From Ipomoea triloba (taxonomy: Eukaryota > Streptophyta > Magnoliopsida > Solanales > Convolvulaceae): a DNA stretch of 64,000 bases. Under the pieces are notes generated by a model. It was not told where the DNA came from, ran no database searches, and saw nothing but the letters and a program-made list of their open reading frames with translations. The DNA is taken from NCBI RefSeq assembly GCF_003576645.1, contig NC_044930.1:3255144-3319143 (forward strand). Direction: 5' to 3'. How positions within the stretch are numbered: position 1 is the first letter of the stretch; each line of letters opens with the position of its first letter. This document shows positions 20,356-30,562 of the stretch, piece by piece. The translations under genes were made by a program, and so were the position numbers.

Positions 20356-20835
20356 ATGGCGGCGGAGGCGGGGCTAGATTTTGTCTGCAAATACTGCGAC
20401 AAGAAGTTCAGAAATAAGTATGCTTTGGGAGGGCACCAGAACGCGCACAGGTTTGAGAGAGCTATGGATTGGACTCTTAAGAGGAAAAGACGTGGCGGTT
20501 TCATGGATTATTATCCATTTTCTCCTTTCGCCGGCGCCGGCGCCGGCGGGTACTGGAATCAGGCGGCGTCAATGCCGCTGTATTTCCGGCCTGGCTACCG
20601 AATTCCCTCGCCGGAGATTCTAGTCAGGCCACTGCCGGTGGAATATCGTCCCCCTAGTGCTCAGGTTTTGCCGCCGGCGATGAATATCGACGGCGGCGAC
20701 ACCTTTCCGGTGGGGAGTGGATCCACCAATTCTGCTGTTACCCCGATGTTTGGTTCCATTGCTATTAACTCCAATCCAAGGAATGCTCCAGAAATGATGG
20801 AGGATGGAGAACTGGACTTGAATCTTAAGCTATGA
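20356..20835 (+). CDS. C2H2 zinc-finger protein with C-terminal EAR motif, copy 9
   Basis: Intronless 159-aa protein; TATA box at 20267-20275. Finger C11, C14, H27, H31 with KYALGGHQNAH, then the basic stretch KRKRRGG. The Pro-rich middle is shorter than in copy 1. It ends ELDLNLKL (152-159), a classical LxLxL EAR motif of the kind that recruits TOPLESS co-repressors in related single-finger proteins. It is the only copy with EAR in the original frame, because it lacks 5 bases (ATCAG) present in the others. Probably the best surviving or least altered member and a likely transcriptional repressor. The target is unknown. Confidence 0.88.
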   Translation: MAAEAGLDFVCKYCDKKFRNKYALGGHQNAHRFERAMDWTLKRKRRGGFMDYYPFSPFAGAGAGGYWNQAASMPLYFRPGYRIPSPEILVRPLPVEYRPPSAQVLPPAMNIDGGDTFPVGSGSTNSAVTPMFGSIAINSNPRNAPEMMEDGELDLNLKL

Positions 20836-21689
20836 AATGTTTTTAATATTTTGCTTGTCTTTTGGGCGGGAAAAGTTGAAGTCCATTAATGGATAGGTTA
20901 AGATGTTTGCCATTGTCTTTTTAATTTGTCTGTGTCTCAGATACTCTCATCATTTGTCTGTCATTTTCATAGCGGTTTAATATAAACGATTTCATTTTAG
21001 TTTGATAGATTGTTGTGTTTTTTAAGTTCTTTAATTTATCTCAAAAGTGTTGATTGAATATTCAACAACTAACTTCTCAATCTCTATGATCTGAATTAGG
21101 TTTCTTTACAGTCGGCGCCGACGTTTATCTGTTCACTACACAGAGAAGGAAGGCCAACGAGTAAAATCCGTTGGTGATAATCGATCGTTAATTAGTTATA
21201 TGGTAGTTAACATGCATGATGGTTAGTACGTTATCTTTGTTCTACGACATATATACTACTGTGATGCAATTGCCAGAGCTACATTGCGTCATCTTTCGAT
21301 TAACCGACTTAACGACTTTTTCAACATTGTAGATCTTTTGGTATTTTGGTTATTTATGGCGGACCAAAACATTGGCATTTAAATTTATGAAATTTGTATT
21401 TTTTGTTAAATTTTCACTTTTGGAGTTTAATTATTTAGTTGTGATTTTGTTTACTAAAGAATTATATTTTTAAAATAATTTTAGCGGTAATTTTAAATTT
21501 AAATTGGATGTCAATTTTTGAACTTTTTTTTTCTTTTGTAACTAGTATATTCAACTGATTATTTGCTCACCCTGGTACTTTTAAATTCAGTCACGTCTTT
21601 GTTTCGATGGGTTTGTGTTGACTCAATTGAGTGAAACTATGCCAAATAATGGTGTTGTTATTTGAGATGGAATTAAGGGAACTACTAAA
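20836..21689. other. Copy 9 3' flank
   Basis: No gene seen. A divergent version of the array 3' flank, closer to that of copy 2 (2983-3900) than to the others, for example GGTTAATTAGTTATATGG-like sequence near 21185. Confidence 0.55.
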
Positions 21690-22790
21690 TTATATATGGA
21701 CAATATTATGGGTTGTCACTCTATCAGGATATAGTCACTAAATAGTATTGGCTCATCCCTTATCGTTCAATCAAGATTAAAATTTAAAAATAATAATAAT
21801 AGAGCAGCTTGAGCGCAAACGTTTTTCAATTCTGTGTTTCCCACATCGATAGAAAAAGTGAATACGGGTCTTGAAGCTCCCTATATAAGGAGTTTCAAGG
21901 CTCTTCAATTTTTCTCATCCCATGTATCTTGCTTGCATCGGATCCGTAACTCCTCTATGATATGGAGCTTGGCTTTAGAGTTTACATAGTTCAATTATCT
22001 TTTTATTAATGTTGGGAGACGTTTTAGAGAAAAAAAAAATCATTTTCACCAAACAAGCTCCCTTAAAACATTGCTGAAAAATAATGTTTCAAAAGTTAGC
22101 ATTTTGACCAAACATTTTCTTTAGCAGTTTGACGGATCAAACTACTAAATATAGTCAAATCTGTCAAAAATTGACAGATCAATTACTTACTAAACAAAGT
22201 CATAAGCTTAACCAATTATACCACTACATCTAAACTTAATACTTTGGCCTTGTAACAAAGTCATAAGCTTAACCAATTATACCACTTCATCTAATTTTAC
22301 AATTTGTAAAAAGATATTTGGTAGTTGTTTAGATTGGCGGTTAACATATAAAATGACTTAAAAGATATACATATATTTAATAATAATAATAAATTTAAAA
22401 AAAAAAATAACAAAGGGCTCCCATTTGTTTCCCCACTTGTCCCACATCGATGGGAAAAGTGGGGACGGGAGCCTTGAGGCTTCTATAATCTATAAAAGAA
22501 GTCTCAAGGCTCCATGAAATTAGCCTGCTCATCCGTTGATGGGCATTAATTAAGGAGCATATATTGTTCCTGATTAGTACAATTTTATTTTTTTAATTTA
22601 AATATATAAACGTTTTGGGGAAAGTTAACGTTTTTCAAAATACTATAACAATTCTTCATTTCGTGCAACTTGCGGGCGAAGATACTAATATCAAAGAAAA
22701 ATTAATATTCATAGTTGATCGGTTCAAATCAAGAAAAGAAGAAATAATATAAATGTTATTAACTTTTGGTATGATGACCAAAAATGATAA
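21690..22790 (+). repeat. Family B (B3) followed by family A (A4)
   Basis: Same B-then-A order as 10646-11690, so a composite unit was duplicated. B3 has TTCCCACATCG (21838-21848) and TATATAAG (21882-21889), spaced 33 bp. A4 has GTCCCACATCG (22439-22449) and then a 7-bp duplication that creates two TATA-like boxes, TATAATC at 34 bp and TATAAAAG at 41 bp. The B3 3' part contains a local duplication of about 65 bp (ACAAAGTCATAAGCTTAACC at about 22194 and 22256). Confidence 0.7.
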
Positions 22791-22940
22791 AATATTCTTT
22801 TAAAAAATAAAAAACAAAAACAACATTACGGATTACGTTATCTCTTCTTATATAAATCCAACACTCTAAACTACCTACCTACCTCGTACTTGTTAATTAA
22901 ACTTGTCTGATCTCCGATCTTGATTGCTATGACGATCCAC

Positions 22941-23150
22941 CATGGCAGCTTCAATGCCGCCGTATTCCCTGCTTGGCCACCCCATTCCCTCGCCGGCGAT
23001 TCCAGCCAAGCCAGGCCAATGCCCTATGCTTATCAATTTCCACCTGTTGTGCCTGAAACCAGCCCATTGCTCAGTAGGCCGCCGGTGGAAAATCACCCCC
23101 CTCATGCTCAGGTTTGCCGCCGGCGCCAACACCTTTGCAGTTGTCACTGA
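22941..23150 (+). pseudogene. Zinc-finger array copy 10, finger deleted and 3' truncated
   Basis: The TATA box (22849-22857) and leader are present. The start codon is fused to AASMPPYSLLGHPIPSP exactly as in copy 5, so both descend from one deleted parent. The frame breaks near residue 24 (KPGQCPML...). Family homology stops near 23147 (CCAACACCTTTGCAG), and no array 3' flank follows. This is the right-hand edge of the array. Confidence 0.85.
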
Positions 23151-23300
23151 TTCTACAGTTGTCAGAGTCTGTTTCATCCGTTTGGAACTGCCGTGTGTTG
23201 AACTGATACTGCAACCTGATACTATAATTGTGTAACTGATACTGTAATTGTATTGGACTGATATTGCAATTGTGTTAAAAGAAAACTGCAGTTGTGCAGA
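23130..23300. repeat. Degenerate tandem repeat at array edge
   Basis: Short units of about 20-25 bp built on AACTGATACTGTAATTGTAT recur at least five times (ACTGATACTGCAACC, TGATACTATAATTGTG, TAACTGATACTGTAATTG, GACTGATATTGCAATTG). They begin exactly where copy 10 homology ends. Origin unknown. Confidence 0.6.
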
Positions 23301-23814
23301 ATGGAGACAGTTTCATCCATCTGTTTTCATTAATCAAAATGATGTCGTTTTGTCACTTAGTCCACAATGCTTGGTGGTCCGTGGTCCACGATAAATTTGA
23401 GAGAAGACATGCAACCACTATCCAAAAATGCAATCTAAATAAATCTCATTTTATATCTCCAATCAAAAAATAATAATAATAAATCAATCTAATCAAAAAA
23501 TAATAATAATAAATCAACTTAAGTTATTCATTGTGACCGGCTTGGCTCAGACAGAGAAAATCATCATGCCTTTGAAAAATTATGTCTAAAGATCTTATGT
23601 CTCAAGAATCTGTCAGAGTTATAATGGTTTGTTAACATAAAACCATAAATTATAAAGCAACAGAGTATACATTTAAAGAACCAGAATAGAACGTATAAAG
23701 GTTCCAAATCCACTAACACTTAAATAAGAAACACCTTAGCTAAAGTACATTGGGAAATTGAAAATCTGCTTCAATAAAGCAACAGTACAATAACAATTTA
23801 TCATGTTATAGCAA
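23301..23814. other. Intergenic, 3' side of PAG1
   Basis: No gene seen. It should include the 3' UTR of the minus-strand proteasome gene. A short AATAATAATAATAAATCAA duplication lies at about 23468-23516. Confidence 0.5.
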
Positions 23815-26800
23815 CTAATCTGCATCCATTTCTTCAAGTGCAGCTTTGGCTGCTGCCTTGGCTTCCTCTAACAGATCCTCTGGAACCTAAAGCATGTCAA
23901 AGAGAACAGTCGATCAAACATTGGTGGCATGTCTCACACGGCAAAGAAAATAGAAATGGAAACAAACAAGCAATGTGCCATTTCTCCTCCAATTGATAAA
24001 GCGACAGAAATTAAAATTGGTTTTTTTTACACTACCTTCTGATGTTGGCGGTTGGACTCGTCACATACCCAACTCATTTCCAATTCAAAGGCCTTGTCCT
24101 TTGCCTCATCATGTACGCCATAAATACTGCGTATCAACAAAATACTACGTCAACATCACTCTTCTTAAGTTCACATGCAACATTTAGAACAGCAGAATTA
24201 TTTATTAAAAAAAAAAAAAAACTAATAATATGTGTTTAGTATCTGTTCCAGCAAGTTCTCATTTGAGACTAAGTTCCAGCAATAATCACAACATTTTTGT
24301 AGATGTATAGATTTGACAAATATCTCCTACAAGTGATCAAGAAACAGCTTGATATAAATAACAAAGAGAGTGAAGAGAAGAAAATGAAATATACAATTGA
24401 ATAGAGTAGTGAGGTGATAAATTTTTTAAAGTTAAAACAAGAAGCGCAGAAGAAAAGGTCACTGCTTGGAATCTCCAGTCTTCAAGATTCACTCCCAGGT
24501 CATAGATGTGGCAAAAAATATTCACAAGTGAAAAAATAATCATGGTTCTACTTTTATCATTAGTGCGTAAAAAGCTACATCATAGTATTTAACTAGTTAA
24601 AATACGTGCATCTGAAATCCATCTTTTGCAAATGGGCATGTATTCTTAAGTTAAATAGGAAAAGATGGGCCTCACATTTTGGCTACTTCAATAACTCCTT
24701 GCCGGCATGTCATTTCAGAGAGCTTCAATTTCTCAATTTCACTGACCACAATTGAATTTGAAATGCATCAGCACATAAATGAAATCAATCAGCCTATTAA
24801 AAGTGCACTTTTAATGGAGATAACCAGATAGTAAAAGCAATGACTGAAAGGCCAATATGTGTGTTAGCAACAATCTTAGTATCTTACACAAAAATAGATT
24901 TAATATGGGGGCTTAAGCAACCAAAACAATTTATGAAATTAGAAAGTTGAACTATACAGGAAATCACACCATTCATAGACTCCCACAAGGTGAGAGTACA
25001 ACTCATCAAAAGTTAAAACTTTAAGGTGGATAACATTAAGAAGATATGCACTACACTTACGTTTTAGCAGCTTGCCTGCCCTTTCCAATGGCAGCACCAA
25101 AGTACCTCTATAATAAATGAAGAAAATATATATTAACATGCGAAAATAACCCTCTACACAAAACCAAGTTAATTCAAAGCATGCCACAAATTTATAAATA
25201 TTAAATGTACAGAAACAGTCAAACAGCCAAAATGATGCAAAACAAACAGAAGAAACCAACTCACGTAAGAGACGCCAGAAGGTTCAACCATGTACAACTG
25301 TGGTCCATCTCTATCATATCCTCCAAGAATCACCCCACAACCAAAAGGCCTGCAGCAAGTTTTACTCTAAAATTTCACACCCAATATGCAACAAAAGGGC
25401 AAAAAAATTCTTAAAGCCAAAAGTGAGTGCAACTAGCGAACCTGAGCCACCAATAAAGTGTACATAAATGTACATAACTAGCAACCCTTTCAGCAAGTTC
25501 TTTCACTGGAATAGGTTCACCATAGACACTGCAAAATCAAATCAATTGGAAAAATATAACTACAAAGAACTTATCAAAGAAGAAATACAATGACTTGTAT
25601 GATTCTGCTCCAATAGAAGTAGGTGCACCAAGTCCTGAATTAGAATTTTCAAATCTCAAAGGTTTACCAAGCATTAACAATAGAACCCTAGGTGCAAATG
25701 CCCCCAAACAGAAAGTGCATCAGCAAAAAGGAAAGCACTGCATGCTAGCACGTATGCATGTTTGAATATTAATCCAATATCAGCCTCAGTTCATATTCTC
25801 AATGGTTCTCAAATTTTTGAAATGCAAACTCAGTTTGGGATATCCATAGCAACACCTTATGCATTTAGTCTGTGTAACTAACAGTCAAACACAAGAAGTA
25901 TGGGAGAGAATTTGACAGAACAAGAGAAAGAGTAGATAAAAAGTTAAAAACTATCTCTTAAAATACGGCAAATCACAGAACAAAGTCCAAGGAATGAGAT
26001 TACCAAAAAAAAAAAAACCAACATATCACATCATATGCTTATAAACCACAAAAACTAAAGAAACAAGACTGATTGAAAGCATACTTCTCATAGCTGGTTG
26101 CTTCAGATTTAGTTCGTGCAACAATTTGCCTCCCATCAGCAGCTAACCCAGCAACAGCCTGTAAATAAATATAGCAGGAGATGATAATAAGAAAAAAAAA
26201 AAAACAGTTGCAGCTACAAATATTAGACATCAAATATAGCAAACCATTATGCATTTATGCAAGCCTACTACTTTTGTTCCTCTGAATATAAAGTCTAAAC
26301 TTAAAATGTTCCAAATTCCATTCAGAAAGTATTGAACTATTGATAATAATCAGCAGATTATTTTACTATGCTAAATTTGGGTGAACGTGAAATTTCAAAA
26401 TCTTTTTCAAGGACATATTTGACATAGTAAGTGCAAACACGATCATTAATCATTTAGATGTGCTACTCATATTCAAGTTTCTGGGGATTTTAATAAAATG
26501 ACCAAACGATTGATTATATTAGTAGCAGTTTCAATTTATTAATAGCATGCATAACTATACAGTATGAGCATGGGCAGCTTATTAATTAGCTATCCTCCTA
26601 CTGAAAGAGAGTAAGTAATTTTGAAAATATATTAAATCCATTTCAGTTTGTTCAATTTCAACATTCCTTCACTTTTGGCAAAAGGATTGATTTGTGATCA
26701 TGGTTGTAATAAAAATTTCATGGGTCAAGCCAAGAATGTAGAAACTAGAAAATGTTAATACAGAACAAAAACAACTCAAAACATTTCAAAATATTACTGA

Positions 26801-28067
26801 GTTCCCAAAAATAAAAAGCAATAGGTTTTTCAAAGGATTTTCATCAGTAGTAAATCAAGACTTAGTTAACTGCCAATAAGTTAGGGAAATGTTATAAAAG
26901 ACAACTTAGATCAAACACAGCAGTTACCTTTCTAGATTGTAAAACATGAGTAGCTTGGTGATTTAAGGCAGTTAGGTAAGGACTCAGGAACTAGAAAACT
27001 AAAATGGGCTATTTACATTTTTCATTTTTGACAACTTTAGTGACAAAAATGCAGGTTTCTATAAATTCACCATGGATTTTGAACACAGTTAATCAACAAT
27101 TTTAGAAATAAATCTGTTAAAGCCTCATTCACAACATACACTTGAAAGCATATGAAATTCAAATTTTACTATTCAAAAAAGTGTTTGTGTGTAAACATCT
27201 ATAAATTAGAGCACAACAAGGTCCTCCTTCAGTCCTTCTACAGTAGTTTGACCATCTCTGAACCAAGTATTGAAAGAATTTCCAAAGAAACACTTAAAAT
27301 ATAAAATATATATGCTTCCATTAAGTGATTGCAAGCTTTTCCAGGCTTAAAAGACAATAATTTCACCTCCTTCAATACTTTGTCACTTAGCCTTCTTTAA
27401 GACACTGTTCAACCTCACAAAATATTTTTGTTCACTCTTGCTGCTCCATAGTATACCACAAAGAAATAAAGCTGCAGCTATATGGATAGAAAAGTAAATA
27501 GTGACAAAACTCCTAGTTGCACAACATTTCACTAGCTACATACCTTCACTATAATTGGCAAAACCCTAAAACCCCTAGACATTTTCAAACCACATACAGT
27601 ATTCAGATGATTCAAAATTGTCCAAGCTACAGGCAAGTATTCCAACGATTCAATCAATTGTAAAATATAAACGAAAATAACGAAAATAGAATACAAATTG
27701 CATTCCACGTGCTATTCGAGGATACGTGCAAATACAGGAAAAGATAAACTGTAGTACCATGCCGGAATGGCGATGAACGGAGTGAATTCGCCGATTAGAT
27801 CCTGGCAACATCATCTTCGAAGCAATCAGCTTCTCCACACCCTATAATCAAACCAACGGAAACTATTAAGAGAAATCCAAACCCTAAACATAAACCTGAG
27901 ATTCAATCTCCCTATGGCCATACCATGACGATTCCATCCTTGCATTTGATGCCGATTACAGTGCCGCTGTTGTCAACGGCCTTGGCGGCGTACTCGATCT
28001 GGAAAACTCTGCCGTCCGGAGAGAAGGTTGTCACCGAGAGATCGTAGCCAGTGCCTATGCTGCTCAT
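23815..28067 (-). CDS. PAG1: 20S proteasome subunit alpha type-3 (alpha-G)
   Basis: Structural alpha subunit of the 20S core particle, in nucleus and cytosol. Nine exons join to 249 aa, the length of Arabidopsis PAG1: 27924-28067, 27758-27841, 26085-26158, 25442-25528, 25265-25349, 25061-25107, 24676-24741, 24036-24126 and 23815-23886. All have GT-AG ends and consistent phase. The start [11 protein letters not shown] and the alpha signature (YDLS...[13 protein letters not shown], about residues 8-27) are present, and it ends LEEMDAD. The acidic C-terminal helix is typical of alpha-3. No catalytic threonine is expected in alpha subunits. Intron 2 (26159-27757) is the longest at 1.6 kb. No damage seen. 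Single copy here and unrelated to its neighbours. Confidence 0.96.
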
Positions 28068-28600
28068 CTTTTCTCTTCCGTTTCTTCTGCTAGAGGTATT
28101 CCCCTTGATTCGAGTGTGCTCCGAGCTCTGAACAAGCAAATATAGTGCAGACGAAGGCGAAGAGAGTTTTCTTTGAGCGCAAGACAGCAGGCCAGTGCAA
28201 ATGTTGGGGAAAAAAATCAAACAGAAAACAAGACAGGGGTCTTCTGGCAATTTTTGTTTCTTTATTCATCTTCTTTCTTTTTTTCTTTTTTTTTTCAATA
28301 ACCTAGATTTTTGGTCCAATAAATTTTAATTTTTTTACGCCAGTCCAAAAATTAATACATTAAATTTATCTATCAATGTGGGCCAACACGCTACACTGCA
28401 AGTCAAAATTCGTGTAGGCTTGCTTGCAAACTCAATTTATGTAGCTCTAACTCATCACATTCATATTGGTGGTTTCACGACAATTGTTATACCAAGGACC
28501 ATGGTCCATCTTGTATTGTGGATTTGATTCAAAAATTATGTTATACAATTAATATATTTTGTATTATGGGGTTATTAGGGATTGGGCTTGTTAATTAATT
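28068..28600. other. PAG1 5' UTR/promoter region
   Basis: No second gene seen. The first ~150 bases should hold the minus-strand leader. A T-rich tract lies at about 28270-28297 and a (TTAA)n run at 28591-28610. Confidence 0.5.
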
Positions 28601-28985
28601 AATTAATTAAATTGGAGCAAGGCCCAAGAGAGAGGGGTGCAAGGTAGTGCAAGGCAAGGCCCAAAAAAGAGGAGTGCAAGGCAAGGCCCAATGGAAAGGG
28701 GTACAAGGCAGGCAGTGAGGGGTGGTGCCAAGCATGGGGTTTCGTCGGCGCACCGATGAGGTTGCCAGAGGGCGCAATTGCCGCTCGGGGTCAAGGCACC
28801 CCGATTGCGCCCTCCAGCGCACCTGGTCGCCCCTTGGTCGAGCCGTCACCCAGGGGCGTCCAGGCGCGCACCAGCCGGCGCCCCTAGCTTGGGTGTGTGT
28901 CGGGCGCGCATGTCTCGGTCGTGCCCCTTGAGGACGACCCGCGGGGGCTTGGGCATGGCATTGGCGATTGGGGAATACAGTTGAG
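28601..28985. repeat. GC-rich block with 27-bp tandem repeats and a hairpin
   Basis: About 385 bp of strongly GC-rich DNA in an AT-rich setting. Positions 28616-28710 hold three units of about 27 bp on GCAAGGCAAGGCCCAA. Positions 28768-28814 form an inverted repeat (GAGGGCGCAAT with ATTGCGCCCTC, plus an inner CGGGGT/ACCCCG). Open frames through it exist on both strands but show no recognisable protein and look compositional. It may be a retroelement fragment, since a TATA-like TATAAAAAGGGGG follows at about 29067. Confidence 0.6.
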
Positions 28986-29124
28986 GCGATAGGGACTATG
29001 TCTGGTTGGGATTGACAGGCTTGGGATGGCTGGGTGGCTTATGATGGGCTACTGAGTACTAATAGTATAAAAAGGGGGAGGGAGTGGGTCTGGTCCATAT
29101 AAGACACCCCAAAAAACACATATA

Positions 29125-29330
29125 CTCCTCTGGTCAAGTGGTCTGGTCTCCTCCCTCCTGCTGGCATACCTGGGATCAAATCCTTGGATAAACTATTTAG
29201 CTTATTTAATTGCTAGTCATTTAGTTTGTTTAGTTATTGTCAAAGACCTTGTAGTCTAGTGGCATCCGGTTTACACTCCCACATGGAAGGAAGTGAATTC
29301 AAGCCTCAATGGTTATGAATAGAGTCAAAT
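29125..29330 (+). mobile_element. Two adjacent tRNA-derived SINE-like heads
   Basis: 29129-29190 has a box A-like TGGTCAAGTGGTCTGG and box B-like GGGATCAAATCCTTGG. 29245-29320 has GTAGTCTAGTGGCATCC and GTGAATTCAAGCCTC. Each pair has tRNA-like spacing, typical of Pol III promoters in plant SINEs. No complete element with a tail and target duplication could be defined. Confidence 0.45.
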
Positions 29331-30190
29331 TGGACTTTGTATATATTCTAGGCCTCATGCCCGGATAATAAGATTGTTATTTTCCTACCCAGTTCTATAT
29401 TTGTGTAATTGGTTTATGGTAAACTCGATGTTGATAAGACCATCATGTATGATAAAAGTATTTCTCTCTTTAGGATTGGAATTTTGAATTTTCCTCATCT
29501 AATATCCAATTTGAGCATTAATTGGTCTCCAGTCGAATTTGTTAAAGTTATTTCTCTATAGTTTTTTTTTTCTCTATAGTTTGTATTCATTGTTCAACTT
29601 TTAAAATGGCTATTTTTTCTTAGTACAATTATGTTTTTTTTTTAAGTTGTTTTTTTTCTTTCAAATAACCCTTAAAGAAAGAAAAGCAATGAATAAATGG
29701 AACAATCACAATGGCTAACTTAAACCCAAGCAATGAATAATTACACCATCCTTTGATCTTTTGCTGCATTTGGCAAAACTCACAGACACAAACCAGGTTC
29801 TGAGGTTAGCATTTCTTGTTTTCTTATAACAGATCAACCTTAGCCTTCAAACCATATAGTCTTTGGCCATGAATTTCAGATACTCACACAATGAACAATG
29901 AGGAGAGGTTCAACAAATATAACTATACATCCACTCATCAATAAATGTAATTTTCGCGACGAGGATCTGCGCTCTCATTCCCTATCAAGATCCTACACTT
30001 TATTCACCATGTCAGCACCATTCAATTGTCTAATATAACCCGGAACCAACTCACAAGCAAAGCTTCTAATCTGGAATGCCCGGCTGGCCTTAAAAGCCCA
30101 CCCCACGAAAGGCAAGACGATGGAGAGAGAGAGAGAGAGAGATTCTCTGCTTATGTGTATAATACCTGGAAAACACGGGAGAGTCTCCCT
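29331..30190. other. Intergenic, 3' side of DHHC gene 1
   Basis: No separate gene seen. The minus-strand 3' UTR of the S-acyltransferase probably lies in 30000-30560. A frame on the minus strand at 29993-30277 is not convincing. A (GA)n run lies at 30124-30141. Confidence 0.45.
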
Positions 30191-30500
30191 ATGACATGTG
30201 CTGTACCTGTGCAGAAATATGTTTAAGGTGGTAAATAAATCACTTAGGAAAACAACAATCGTCACTAAATGGAACAACCTAACTAGAAGGGCACATTCTG
30301 TTTATGTAGCCTAAACAAGAATTCTTGAATAGCAAACGAATGGTTCAGATATTCTCGACCAAGAAGTACATATAATGTTTCTTTACTATACCGGTTCTAT
30401 CCAAATGAACTAGATGCTGCCCCTATGGTAACTGCCAATCAAGTATATTTAACTAAAGACGAGAACTTTTTACAAAGTACATAAGCTCATGGCAGAAGGA

Positions 30501-30507
<7 letters not shown>

Positions 30508-30540
<33 letters not shown>

Positions 30541-30541
30541 A
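30508..30541. repeat. (AT)n(GT)n microsatellite
   Basis: Short AT run followed by about 14 GT units, just downstream (3') of the DHHC gene 1 stop, probably within its 3' UTR or an intron. Confidence 0.85.
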
Positions 30542-30562
30542 TAAAACCAGTAGGGCAGAAAA

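Noticed and set aside
28607..28984. Four overlapping open frames in the GC-rich block
   Set aside because: Frames are open on both strands because stop codons are rare in GC-rich repeats. The translations are low-complexity and match nothing I know.
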